Below the pieces are notes generated by a model. The model was not told the DNA's origin. It did no database searches and was given only the letters and a program-made list of their open reading frames with translations. Made by a program: the position numbers and the translations under genes. A stretch of 54,105 bases of DNA, taken from Caecitellus pseudoparvulus (lineage: Eukaryota; Bigyra: Bicosoecida). Below are positions 10,046 to 19,589 of the stretch, piece after piece (within the stretch, counting starts at the first letter, position 1; each line of letters begins with the position of its first letter). The stretch spans positions 1 through 54,105 of the forward strand of contig CBFFRQ010000022.1 in the NCBI GenBank assembly GCA_965644315.1. The letters run 5' to 3'.

Positions 10046-11647
10046 ATGGCGAACGCATCTTCCGAAGCTGCACAGGTGGCACCCACTTCGCTTCAAACTG
10101 CACTGTTGAACAAGTATGCTTCTCCAGACAGCTTTAACCCAGCCTTCCTGCTGGACATCCCGGCACGGAGTTTCGGGTCGAAACGGCAGCCGCCGGCGAG
10201 GCTCCTCGCCCGCCAGAAGAAGAAAGATTCAGCAAGCGAGGGAGCTACAGGCACTCTGAAGCTATCATCTTCATCTCTCCTTCAAAAGCTGCAGTCGGCA
10301 AGCTTGCCAGGGGAATCCATTTGCAGGATTGACCCGGAGCCGTGCCTTGGCGTGTTGCTGCCTCGCCTGCGGTCCCTGGACCTGCAAGGCAATGCCTTGG
10401 CCCTCGCAGATGCATACACGATACTGAGCAGCTGCGCGGCATTGCAAACGCTGGACCTGGGCAGGAACGCGCTGGGTGGCCCTGTCCCCGACGTGGAGCC
10501 TCCTGCGCTGCTACACTTGGCAACGCTGGCGATGAACCACACTGGCATTTCTCAAGAGGCTACGCTGCACCTTCTCACCCACGCAGAACATCTGACAGCC
10601 TTGCATGTTGGTGGTAATGGGTGGACCTCTCTTTCAGCGCTGTCTGAGGCTGGGCGGCATATGCCAGCTCTCACGCACCTGCACCTCGCCAGCAGCCCAC
10701 TGACCAGCTTGTTGGACACTATCGCGCAGGCTGCCGCTGCATGGCCCTCCTTGCGTCATCTGGACCTCGCTGCTTCGACTTTCTCTGCACGCTGCCTGCC
10801 GACCAGCACGGCAGGCGCCGATTCACATGGCACTGCCATCACACTCAGTCCGCCACTGATAGGATCCCTGACGTCACTCTGCGCTGACGACTGCGACGTG
10901 CAGACTTGGGCAGAGGTGGACTTCCTGGGGCAGCTGCCCCTGGCCTGCATCAGGCTGCAGCGCATCCCCGCCCTGCAGCCTGTCGTGCATGGGGCTGCGC
11001 TGGCCACGGCGCTGGACGGGGATGCCGGCCAAGCCTGCCGAGGTACGAGGGGGCTGTGGATGGACCGTGCGGCGCTGTGCGGCGCCAAGCCAGCCGAGCA
11101 GGCCCTGAGGCAGCTTGTGCTGGCGAGGCTGCCCCACTGCACCAGCTTGAACGGCAGCGCCGTGTCGGAGTCGGAGCGCAGTGCTGCCGAGCGGTTCGCG
11201 CTGCGGTACACGTCGCAGTGGGCTGCAGACGGCGCCCCAGGCCTGCCCCATGCCATGACATGCGCCATGGCGGCCCCGCTGCGGCAGCCAGAGTGGGTGG
11301 CAGCGCATGGCGAGCTGGGCCCTCTGGCTGCTGTGGACATGTCGGCGCCGGCCCCAGTGCACTTTGAGGTGCGGTTCGGGTGGGAGAGCGGGGGGCAGGA
11401 ACAAGCCCCGCTGCCCACCACGTCTGTGGTTGCCGTTGAAACGGGGCAAACCATCGGGGAGGTGAAGGGCGCGCTGCTCGGGAGACTGCCGCAGGAGTTG
11501 CAAGCTCTGCCCTGCCGCTTGATGTACCTGGATGTGGCGGCGGCAGCGGTGTACGGGGAGCAGGAGCTGAGCATGGACAGCATGCTGCTATCTTCACACC
11601 GGCCCTGTGATGGCGACGTGCTGACGGTGCTGTTGCAGGGGCCCTGA
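10046..11647 (+). CDS. Tubulin cofactor E-like LRR and ubiquitin-like domain protein (TBCE/TBCEL type)
   Basis: The start is placed at ATG 10046 (MANASSEAAQV), giving 533 aa; the open frame upstream lacks conserved features. Residues about 95-330 are leucine-rich repeats (LPRLRSLDLQGNAL, LQTLDLGRNALGG, LTALHVGGNG, LRHLDLAA, ADDCDVQTWAEVDFLG). They are followed by the cap typical of TBCE (LARLPHCTSLNGSAVSESER). The last 95 residues resemble a ubiquitin-like domain (EVRFGWES, QTIGEVKGALLG, CDGDVLTVLL). In the family these domains bind tubulin and the proteasome during tubulin folding or degradation. The N-terminal CAP-Gly domain of true TBCE is absent and not visible in the 275 bases upstream, so a TBCEL-type protein is more likely than cofactor E itself. 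Confidence 0.7.
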   Translation: MANASSEAAQVAPTSLQTALLNKYASPDSFNPAFLLDIPARSFGSKRQPPARLLARQKKKDSASEGATGTLKLSSSSLLQKLQSASLPGESICRIDPEPCLGVLLPRLRSLDLQGNALALADAYTILSSCAALQTLDLGRNALGGPVPDVEPPALLHLATLAMNHTGISQEATLHLLTHAEHLTALHVGGNGWTSLSALSEAGRHMPALTHLHLASSPLTSLLDTIAQAAAAWPSLRHLDLAASTFSARCLPTSTAGADSHGTAITLSPPLIGSLTSLCADDCDVQTWAEVDFLGQLPLACIRLQRIPALQPVVHGAALATALDGDAGQACRGTRGLWMDRAALCGAKPAEQALRQLVLARLPHCTSLNGSAVSESERSAAERFALRYTSQWAADGAPGLPHAMTCAMAAPLRQPEWVAAHGELGPLAAVDMSAPAPVHFEVRFGWESGGQEQAPLPTTSVVAVETGQTIGEVKGALLGRLPQELQALPCRLMYLDVAAAAVYGEQELSMDSMLLSSHRPCDGDVLTVLLQGP

Positions 11648-11702
11648 GATCCCCCGCCCATCAGGGTGAAGCTCATGCATTGCGCGTGACACTCAGCGGT
11701 GC

Positions 11703-12383
11703 CTACACAGCGTCTTGTTGGTGGTCGGAGCCCTGCTGGTACTGGTCCCCATCCTTGGTCGCGTTTCCGTCTGCTGCAGACATGCCGTAGTACTCCTCAG
11801 TCGCTGGCTGTGCATCTCCGCCTGCGCGCAGAGAGCGGGGAGCAGTTGGGCGTTTGCGGTGCAGTCAGGCCAGCCGGTGGAGGTCGCGGGCACCCAGCAC
11901 GTACCAGCTGCAGTGACCCACAAACCTCCCAATTCAGTGAAGCACTGGTATGTGTACCATGCCATGGGGACCTGTGTGGCGTCGCGGTGCGGCACAGGGC
12001 GAGTTGCGAGGCATCGAAGGTGGGCGTGGGCCGAATTCCGCAACGAGCCACGGCGTTGCGCGCACCTTTGCGAGCAAGTTCAAGATGGTCATGACAACGC
12101 CGAAGCCAGCAGTGCTCAGGTACAGGCTGGGGCCATTTGAGTGCAGGGAGCTGAGCACAGCATTGCCTGAGATGGAGAGCCAGCAGATGTCTGCCACGAC
12201 CGAAACCAGGAGGCCCACGAGGCCGACGAGCAGAGCTCGCGGGATGCGTGTGTACAGCCCGAGGCCCAGGTACAGCGGAAGGATAATGTTGTAGGAAGGC
12301 GTGCCCCCAATGGATGCCAGGATCATCAGCATGGCAGACGCACCCAGCAGCGTGTCTAGGATGGCTTGGTTGGTCCAGGCCAT
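11703..12383 (-). CDS. AGTRAP-like four-helix membrane protein, three exons
   Basis: Exons are complement(12066..12383), complement(11926..11971) and complement(11703..11821), joined by introns of 94 nt (GTGCGC...CACACAG) and 104 nt (GTTTGT...GCGCAG). Phases agree and the product is 160 aa, essentially the length of animal type-1 angiotensin II receptor-associated protein (159 aa). Conserved features are LPLYLGLGLYTRIPR, LVGLLVSVVADICWLSI, FGVVMTILNLLAKV and, across the first splice, PMAWYTYQCFTELGG, matching the family end of the last membrane helix. The hydrophilic C-tail ends QQDAV. In animals the family controls receptor trafficking; without an angiotensin receptor its role here is unknown, probably in endomembrane trafficking. 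The family call rests on pattern and length, not a database hit. Confidence 0.72.
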
Positions 12384-12545
12384 GCTTGCTGGTGGGGTGC
12401 AAGGCAACTAGGAGGAGGGAGGTGCTCAAGTGGGTGGAGGGGCCAGTGAAAAACACAAGTCGTGGAGTTCATTGAGAGGGAGTGCTTTGTTCAGTTTTGT
12501 CCGTGCCGCAGAGTGGCAGAGGGTGGTGCTCGAGGCAAGGGAGAG

Positions 12546-12977
12546 CTAAACCCCCGCTGCAAGCCTCCTATTTGTGTTCAGCCGCGTAGTCCAGGGCGGC
12601 TGCCAGCCAATTCTTGAAGAACTGGACGCGACTGGTGTCAGAGGAGAGGCTGGGAAGGTGAGCCAAGGCTTGGGTCTCAAAGCAGGCAATGCCCCGAGCA
12701 CAGTGGTGCTGCGCGAGAGCTGCGTTTCGGCATCGCAACGCAGCGTGTAATCCTGCGGCGTGGCGGCGAGCAGTGGCGGGGTGCACTGACCAAGAGTGCT
12801 TGCTTCTGCAGATGGCGGTTCTTCTGCGTGCTGCGCGAACATGAGTTGCGGCCGCCCCTGTGCCGTGCGCAGGAAGGCATCAGCTGGCCGCTCCTCAAAC
12901 CTCAAGCGCTCCTCCTCAAGGTACACGCGCTGGTACCCCGGAGGCAGGTTCAGTGCAGGGCTGCTTTGCTTTGCCAT
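12546..12977 (-). CDS. Small hypothetical protein, intron structure unresolved
   Basis: The frame begins at ATG 12977 (MAKQSSPALNLPPGYQRVYL) with a charged helical stretch (EEERLRFEERPADAFLRTAQG) that looks like genuine coding sequence. The direct frame runs 143 codons to 12546 but its end is Pro/Ser/Arg-rich and unconvincing. Another frame ending at 12568 reads QFFKNWLAAALDYAAEHK, a plausible amphipathic C-terminus, so an intron between about 12670 and 12790 probably switches frames. I could not find a GT-AG pair whose phases fit. No family recognised; no membrane segment. Confidence 0.4.
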   Translation of the reverse strand: MAKQSSPALNLPPGYQRVYLEEERLRFEERPADAFLRTAQGRPQLMFAQHAEEPPSAEASTLGQCTPPLLAATPQDYTLRCDAETQLSRSTTVLGALPALRPKPWLTFPASPLTPVASSSSRIGWQPPWTTRLNTNRRLAAGV

Positions 12978-13045
12978 GGCGGGAGGTGAAATGGCTGGAG
13001 ATTCCTGCGCTCAGGAACCTTGGACGCATGTTGGTCAAGGTGCAT

Positions 13046-14641
13046 TTATTGGGACGCTGGCGGTGTTGGGTGCAGGAAGGGCAGCACTGCAATGTCGGGC
13101 ACAGCCAGCGTGGACCTCTTGAGCATCACGTCGACTGTCTGACTGGGCCCTCCGCTCGGCAAGAGGAACCAGTCAGCCGTCCAGGCAGCGCCGCCCTGGC
13201 ACCCTTGCAACAGCTGGATGCTGGACGCGACGGCTGGGTCCCCTGACACGTCCACCTCGCTCGGCTGCATGTCCGTCTGCGCACCTTTGAGAGTGGCAAT
13301 GCCGCCTTCTTGCGCCATTTCCTCCACCACTGCCACGGTGTTCCAGCGAATGCCAGCGGCAGCCGCCACGTCCCCGTGCAAGTGGTCTCCGCAGTACCAG
13401 ATGGAGTCAGCGACGGGCGAAGGCGTTGAGACAGCGGCGGGGGTGCCGTCGGTGGCAGGGCTCACGGCATCTTCCATGGCATCCTGCAGCCCCTCTGCAA
13501 TGGGGTTGGGGTGTGCGCCGTGCTGCCCTGCCACGTGGCCCCCTGCGCTGAGAACTGTGCCGTCCTGCGCCAACTGCACCGTGACGGGGCCGCCGCCGTC
13601 GCCTGCCTGCTGCAGGCCAGCCACCCACGCCTCCACCAGGGACGCCGAGCCGTTCACGTACAGCTGTGTGGAAGGCAGGGACACGGATGTCACCGCTTCA
13701 CCCGCCCGTGCGCCGGCGGCGTCAGGGCGACACAGGGGGGCCACTTTTGTGAAGAAGGCGCCTTTGCAGGCGTCCATGATGATCAAATCGAAGCACTCCC
13801 GCCAGTCCTGCCCCAGCGTGAAGGCGAGGAGGAACTGGGCAAACTCCAAGCAGGAATTGGTGGCCAGGAAGGTGTGCTGGCCCCTGTGACGGCGGCGCTT
13901 CAGCCATGTCGCGAGGGCGGGGCGTGGCAGCAGGTACGCCTCGGGGTGGTCCTGCAACGCAGGAAAGAAGGTGCCCCTGCGTGGTGTGAAGGCGTCCACG
14001 TTGTTGAACTCGTGCTCGAACGCCGCAAACAAGTCTGCAGCAAGGAATTCATACCCCGAGTCGCCGTCGCTTCGGCTGGGCGGCTGCCAGGTAGAGTCGG
14101 CGAGCTGCACTGCGTGCGCGAGCAGGGCCGCTGCGGGAATATCAAAGTAGGTGAGGAAGACGAGGAAGGCGGGGTGCCGGCGCATGGCGCGCAGATCGTC
14201 AAAGTGCTGCCAGGGCGCTTCTCCATACAGCTCAGCTATGGCGGTGTCCGGCAGGCTCGCCAGGCCGTGCCATGCCTGCGCGACGCGGCCTTGGGCGTCC
14301 AGGCGCAGCAAGTTCCCTGAGCTGAACTCAAACACGATGCCCTTGCACTGCAGGTCCACGCGAGCATCAGCTTTGGACAGACTGGCTGGCCAGGCCTTGT
14401 GCTCCACGAGGAAAGCAGCCAAACCACGGAAGATGAGCTCGCTCAGGGCTGGCCGGGTGTACCGCGCAAGGCAGTGATCTGTTGGGCAGCGTGAGCGCAG
14501 GCATTGCTGAGCAGCGAGCAGGCGCTGGCTCGCACGCAACCCACCCAAGTCGAAGCCAATGACACGCGCATCTCGGAAGTCTGCGCCTTTACGAGTCAGT
14601 GCTGCCACGCTCGTCAGACCAGGGGCTGCTGTGGCCGCCAT
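13046..14641 (-). CDS. HAD-superfamily 5'-nucleotidase (NT5C2/NT5DC family), two exons
   Basis: Exons are complement(14545..14641) and complement(13046..14478), separated by a 66-nt intron (GTGGGT...CCAACAG). The intron length is a multiple of three and has no stop, so a naive frame reads through it and splits the catalytic motif. Splicing restores GFDLDHCLARYTRPAL, whose DxD is the HAD nucleophile and acid/base pair. Later motifs fit the family: GTFFPALQDHPEAYL, FLATNSCLEFAQFLL, WRECFDLIIMDACKGAFF (a Lys of motif III replaced or shifted), and SIWYCGDHLHGDV (motif IV acidic residue). The product is 509 aa from ATG 14641; the ATG at 14707 would add a short basic leader that could target mitochondria. 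Members hydrolyse purine nucleoside 5'-monophosphates in the cytosol; the exact substrate is unknown. Confidence 0.82.
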   Translation of the reverse strand: MAATAAPGLTSVAALTRKGADFRDARVIGFDLGGLRASQRLLAAQQCLRSRCPTDHCLARYTRPALSELIFRGLAAFLVEHKAWPASLSKADARVDLQCKGIVFEFSSGNLLRLDAQGRVAQAWHGLASLPDTAIAELYGEAPWQHFDDLRAMRRHPAFLVFLTYFDIPAAALLAHAVQLADSTWQPPSRSDGDSGYEFLAADLFAAFEHEFNNVDAFTPRRGTFFPALQDHPEAYLLPRPALATWLKRRRHRGQHTFLATNSCLEFAQFLLAFTLGQDWRECFDLIIMDACKGAFFTKVAPLCRPDAAGARAGEAVTSVSLPSTQLYVNGSASLVEAWVAGLQQAGDGGGPVTVQLAQDGTVLSAGGHVAGQHGAHPNPIAEGLQDAMEDAVSPATDGTPAAVSTPSPVADSIWYCGDHLHGDVAAAAGIRWNTVAVVEEMAQEGGIATLKGAQTDMQPSEVDVSGDPAVASSIQLLQGCQGGAAWTADWFLLPSGGPSQTVDVMLKRSTLAVPDIAVLPFLHPTPPASQ

Positions 14642-14844
14642 GGCGTGGCAGGCGTGTCGAGGAAGCGTGCGGAATGCGGAAATCGCGCAGCGTGCCCGGC
14701 CCAGCATGAGCCGTCTTGCGTCCGTAGTGACGAGAAGGAGGTGTGTGGTGGAGAGAAGGAATGCTGGGAATGTGCAAAATCTGTGGATTTGAGCAGGTGC
14801 AGACTGTGCCGTCTGAGCACGGCACCCAACGCGTGTGCATCACG

Positions 14845-16960
14845 CTACCCAAGCAACGTGTCCTGTTCGCCGCCAGCATCAGAAGCATCCCCTGGCGGCG
14901 AGTAGGAGGAGGCACCCGACCCTAGGCTGTCCGCCAGGGCGGCGTCTCCATCTTCGTCGCTGGTCGCGGGCACTGGCACCGCGAGCGGCAGGCCACCCTT
15001 CTTGCGCACTGGGGGCGGGCCATGTGGCGCCAGGTCCACTCCGGCTGGGGACCCCGCCGCGGCCGTGCCATCCAGCAGCCGCGTGAGGTCTGCCGCGTCG
15101 TCGTCCTCGATGCCCAGGGTGCCACCGCCTGCCCCCTGCAGGTCCAGCTTGCCCCGTGCCGCCGCCAGACGCAGCTTGCTGAAGCGCACCGAGTACAGGA
15201 AGTAGATAACGAGGCCGACGAGGGTCCAGGCGCCCAGGCGAAGCCAGGCAGAGGGGTCCAGCCCCGCCATCATGACCAGGTTCACGGCAATGCCCAGGCA
15301 GGGCACGAAGGGCACGGCGGGGCACTGGAAGGTGGGCGGCACGTTCACGGGGGGAAACGCCCACCACATGTACAGGCACAGGGCCAGCGCTGCGACGGCC
15401 AGGGCCACCGTGACGCCCAGGGGGAAGCCCGAGTGGAAGCCCACGCCCGCCATGAAGCAGCAGAGGCAGAAGGCACCCATGGCCCCGAACAACTGGGGCC
15501 CATTGTTCCGGCTACGGCCACGCAGGATGACCACCCCCGCATCCACGATGGTGAAGGCGAAGAGCGTGCCGACGCTGATGGCGTCGGCAAGGGCCTCCAG
15601 GGACACGAAGAAGGCGATGGCGGCGGTGATGGCGCCGGTGATGAGGGTGCCTGCCACGGGGACGTAGTTGGCGTTGAGCTGGGAAAAGAGCGGGAACAGT
15701 AGGCCATCCGCTGACATGCGGTAGAAGACACGGGGCTGGCCCAGGAGGCAGGTGAAGGTGGCGGTGGTGAGGCCGAAGATGGAGCCCACTGTGACGATGT
15801 AGGAGGCCCACTCCATGCCGGCCTTGCGGAAGGCGTAGGCGAGGGGGGCGGGCTGCTCCGCCAGCGCCGTGAAGGGCACCATGCCCGTGACCACCAGGCA
15901 CACGGCGACGTAGATGACACCAGAGATGGCCAGGGAGCCGATGATGCCGATGGGCATGTCGCGCTGGGGCTTCTTGACCTCCTCCGCCAGGCTGGACACC
16001 ATGTCGAAGCCCAGGAAGCTGAAGAAGACGACGCCGGCCCCCGACACGATGCTGGCAGGGCCGTACGGCACGAAGCTGTCGTTCACCACCGTCCAGTTGT
16101 CCGTGTCCACTGTCGTGGCGCCGGCGACGACGACGAAGGTGAGGATGAGCACGTTCAGGATGGTGATGACGACGTTCATGGTGCTGCTCTCCTTGATGCC
16201 CACCAGCATCACCCCCGAGCACAGCAGCACGATGAGGGCTGCGAAGATGGACAGCTGGAAGTCCTCACTGAGCGGGATGGTGGCCAGCCAGGAGGGCATG
16301 TGCACGCCGAAGGTGCCCCACAGCGTCAGCCAGTAGTCAGCCCAGCTGCGGGCGATGGCTGCTGCGGAGATGGCGTACTCCAGCGTCAAGTTCCACCCAA
16401 TCATCCACGCTGCCAGCTCGCCGAAAGACGTGTACGCGTACGTGTACGCGGAGCCGGCAATGGGCACGCGGGCAGCGAATTCAGAGTAAGAGAGGCCTGT
16501 GAAAATACAGGCCACAGCCCCCAACAAGAAGGAAAAGAGCAGGGAGGGTCCTGGGCGTGTGCGAGGGACGGCGCAGTGTGGGTGGGCGGACCGAATTCCG
16601 CAGGCCTCCGCCGCGCACCTGCCACCTTGACCCCTGGGCCGATGAGAGAGTAGATGCCGGCACCTGGGCGGAAATGAGTGTATGTGAAGGTTGGGCCGCG
16701 CACGTGCCTTGCCGGCCCGCGCCTGGACACTCACCAACAGTGCAGCCGACGCCATACCCAATGAGGTCGATGATGCCCAGAGTCTTCTTCAGGGACACGC
16801 CGTCAGGGTCACTCTTCTCCTCTGCCGTGCGCTCCTTGAGCAGGTCCTGCACCGGCTTCAACCGCAGCAAGTTCGCCATGGAGTACATGTCGCAGGAGAA
16901 GGCCGTGGAGGCACGGCGCGACCCCATGAGTGGCGTGGCGGTGGCATCCACGCCCGCCAT
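14845..16960 (-). CDS. Cationic amino-acid transporter (APC superfamily, SLC7/CAT type), three exons
   Basis: Exons are complement(16735..16960), complement(16619..16663) and complement(14845..16550); introns are 71 nt (GTGAGT...CCCAG) and 68 nt (GTGCGC...CCCAG). Phases sum correctly and give 658 aa. The N-terminal cytosolic part (LKPVQDLLKER) leads to IDLIGYGVGCTVGAGIYSLI, the unwound first helix that binds substrate in APC transporters, then VPIAGSAYTYAYTSFGELAAW. About twelve to fourteen membrane helices follow, with FFSFLGFDMVSSLAEEVKKP, the CAT hallmark in helix 6, and GQPRVFYRMSADGLLFPLF. The acidic, Ser-rich C-tail is cytosolic. It should move arginine/lysine-like amino acids across the plasma or vacuolar membrane; substrate is inferred from family. 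Confidence 0.9.
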
Positions 16961-17220
16961 GCTGCCTGGCGCTGGCGAGGCCCGTGGTGCAGAGCGGTCA
17001 CCGGCGTGGATTCAGGGAGGAGCCAGGGCACATGCAGGGAAGGACAGGTACGAGTGGGGAAGGGGCGCCACGTGCTGCACACCGTGGGCGTGCTGGGCTC
17101 GCTGGGGCGTTGGTGTGGCGAATTGTGCTCACGTAGCCCAAGTGCCGGGGCGCGTGGTGGGTGCCGCAACGCCAATCAGGCGCCACCCACCCGCAAGACC
17201 AGCCAGTGTGAAGCTCAGGC
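16961..17220. other. Intergenic region upstream of the amino-acid transporter
   Basis: About 260 bases between the transporter start (minus strand) and the end of the seipin gene on the same strand. It should contain the transporter promoter and the seipin 3' end. No other feature is visible. Confidence 0.4.
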
Positions 17221-19038
17221 TCACCCCGTCTTCTCAGCAGCTGGCTCACCTTCGCTCAGGGGTGAGCGGGGGGACACCGGTGCGGGCTGGACGCCGCCTC
17301 GGCCGTGCGGCTGGTCAGGCCCTTGCTCCCTGGCCAGCGACGCACGGTGCGCAGTGCCTGGCCCAAGCCGTGTCTGGGAGTGCGCGAGGCCGCCTGTTGC
17401 GCCTGGGCCATGCGTTGCCCCGTGCCGCTGGCCCTGTGCAGGTGCCAGGGGAGCGCGGAAGCGGTGCCCGCCTGGCCCGCGGTTTGCTGGGGCAGGAGCC
17501 CATCCTGCCGTGGGGTCCGGGGGCAGGACAAAGTGCAGGATCGGCTCCCATGCACCTGCGGTGTGCAGGGCCATCCCGACAGCGCCCAGGCCGGCGAGGA
17601 AGAACACTGTGGAGAAGCCCAGAACACCCACCGCTGCGGAGAGCAGGAAGAAGTGGTGCAGCCAGTAGGACAGGCCCGTGAGCTGTGCCTGGATGACCAG
17701 GCGCCCCGCTACGACTGGGACGGCAGGGGTGGACACGTGCGCTGTCAGGTGGGCGAGGGGCGTGTCCACCGTCTCCACCCAGGACTCGAAGCAGGTGGCG
17801 GCCAGGGTGGTGGTGTCCGCCACCAGCCCCAGCAGCACAGGCACCAGAGTGACCGCCTCTCGTGCCGCCATGGCGAGGTCGGAGTAATACGGCAGGGCAA
17901 GGGGCTGGCTGCAGTGCCCCAGGGGGGGCGCGCCGCCCCTCCCTGCCAGGGTGACGTCCAGCATGAACGTGCCCACATCGCGCACAGCCCTTGTCACTGG
18001 CACGTCCAACTCCACCTGCAGTGTGTACCCCTGCCCTGGGACCAGCAGCCGCTGCGCATCCACCCCTGCCGTGTCCGCACCAGGCAGGGCCCAGGTGCGG
18101 CGGCGGGTGAGCAGGTTCACCCGGGCTGTTGGGCGCCGACGCCGGGCCAGGGCCTCTGCGGTGGCCTGCGCCAAGGCCGCCGCTTGCTGTGCCTGAGACG
18201 TCGCCGCTTGCAGCATGTCCAGGGTGGAGGACGCGTGCAGGCCCCCTCCGAGGGGGGACGCACCCCCCCCTCGCCCAACCGAGCTTGTGGATCCCCCCTG
18301 CACAGTGTCTTGTGCAGAGCCCCAGTCTGCCCCCTCCCTGCTCTGGTCGCTTCCCAGCAACCATGATACCCATGAGGTCTCTTGTGTGGGCGTCTCTATC
18401 TCACGCCCCGCCTCTGTGCTTGCGGGCGCTGCCTGGACACGGGCCTCCAGCAGGACTGGGGTGCCGTCCGGGTCCACTTGGGCGGCTTGGACCTGGGGGT
18501 CAGATGGACTGCTCGTCGGCAATGTGGAGTCAGGCCTTTCATCTGGTGCAGCAGCGGCAGCGGCAGCGGCAGTGGTGCTGGGTTGAGGGGGCTGGCTCGA
18601 GTCGCCTGGCGGGCACTGCACTGCCTGCTGCCGCAGTGGGCGCAGGGCATCGGCGACCTCGGCCCGCACAGAGGCAAGCAGAGCCTGCACAGCATCAGGC
18701 GCCACCCCTGGGGCGGGGTTGGGTGCGCCTGCGGCCCAGGCGGTGCCCAGTGCCTCGGCAGCAGCCACCTTGGCTGCCGAGTCCGAGGCTGCTGAGAACA
18801 GCTGCGCCTGGAACGCACCAGTGGCTGCGAGGTGCTGCTGCGCCAGCTCCACCGTGTGGGCGTCGGACACGTTGAAGTACAGGGGGAACGAGTGCAGCGT
18901 CGTCGGCATCACGGCGTAGTGCAGGAGGGAGAAGGAGGCAGCGCCAGCCACCAAGCTGCCTGCCAGCAAAGCCGTCACTACGCACGACACAGCACACAGC
19001 ACGGTGAGGAGACGGAGGAAAATTCCACAGCTCTGCAT
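17221..19038 (-). CDS. Seipin-family ER membrane protein with a long inserted lumenal segment
   Basis: Single frame from ATG 19038 (MQSCGIFLRLLTVLCAV), 605 aa. An N-terminal membrane helix (residues about 7-37) is followed by HSFPLYFNVSD, the start of the seipin lumenal domain. The beta-sandwich core resumes near residue 330 (GYTLQVELDVPVTRAVRDVG, TFMLDVTL) and ends before a second helix near residues 462-490 (SYWLHHFFLLSAAVGVLGF). Seipins form ER oligomers at lipid-droplet contact sites and organise droplet biogenesis. Unusually, about 250 residues rich in Gln, Ala, Ser and Thr sit between the first helix and the core (about 60-320). The C-tail is Pro/Gly-rich and cytosolic. The family call rests on topology plus motif order. 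Confidence 0.78.
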   Translation of the reverse strand: MQSCGIFLRLLTVLCAVSCVVTALLAGSLVAGAASFSLLHYAVMPTTLHSFPLYFNVSDAHTVELAQQHLAATGAFQAQLFSAASDSAAKVAAAEALGTAWAAGAPNPAPGVAPDAVQALLASVRAEVADALRPLRQQAVQCPPGDSSQPPQPSTTAAAAAAAAPDERPDSTLPTSSPSDPQVQAAQVDPDGTPVLLEARVQAAPASTEAGREIETPTQETSWVSWLLGSDQSREGADWGSAQDTVQGGSTSSVGRGGGASPLGGGLHASSTLDMLQAATSQAQQAAALAQATAEALARRRRPTARVNLLTRRRTWALPGADTAGVDAQRLLVPGQGYTLQVELDVPVTRAVRDVGTFMLDVTLAGRGGAPPLGHCSQPLALPYYSDLAMAAREAVTLVPVLLGLVADTTTLAATCFESWVETVDTPLAHLTAHVSTPAVPVVAGRLVIQAQLTGLSYWLHHFFLLSAAVGVLGFSTVFFLAGLGAVGMALHTAGAWEPILHFVLPPDPTAGWAPAPANRGPGGHRFRAPLAPAQGQRHGATHGPGATGGLAHSQTRLGPGTAHRASLAREQGPDQPHGRGGVQPAPVSPRSPLSEGEPAAEKTG

Positions 19039-19589
19039 AGTGGGCGGGTTATGTCGCGTGCTAGCCGCCGTGGGTTGCCCAGGCTGTGCGATGGCGTCTC
19101 ACAAGGGCTGCTGCGGAAATTGGCGCCTCCACGGCATCTCGCAACGCGACCTCGTAGGGCTTCCACAGTCCCTTCAGCTGCGCGGGAAGCAGAGTCAGGT
19201 ACAATGCATCAAAAGCGAAGTTCTGCCTCCGGATCCACCCCCCCCTTTCTGCATGTCGAGCCCGGCACAGCCGCTCAGGAACCACGCACAAATTCCATCC
19301 TGGCCCTCGAATGCACCTGACCATGTCACAGACACCCAAGCTTGAAGAACGGGCTCAAGGGCCAAATCCTCAACCCTACTGCAAGTCAGCAGTGCGGCTT
19401 CCGGATCACCAAGCAGTTTGTTTCTGCCGCAGGCGTGCAAGTGTAGTGGCTCACGAGTCAAGAGGGGAGAGTCTCCAACTTGACAGACGCCGCTTGCATT
19501 GGCCCGAAAGGTCCTAGGAGCCCACAGCAGCACAGCAAAGTCAGGGTCACTGGCCTGACAGCACGCACTCCACACACGAAAGCCACACT
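19039..19589. other. Intergenic region, no gene seen
   Basis: About 550 bases between the seipin start and the end of the FG-GAP gene, both minus strand. A 132-codon minus-strand frame (19195-19593) has no recognisable domain and a composition unlike the neighbours. The seipin promoter should lie at the left side of this stretch. Confidence 0.4.

Noticed and set aside
16481-16960. 159-aa ORF as a separate small protein
   Set aside because: It is exon 1 of the amino-acid transporter read past its GTGAGT donor; splicing to 16663 restores the conserved first helix.
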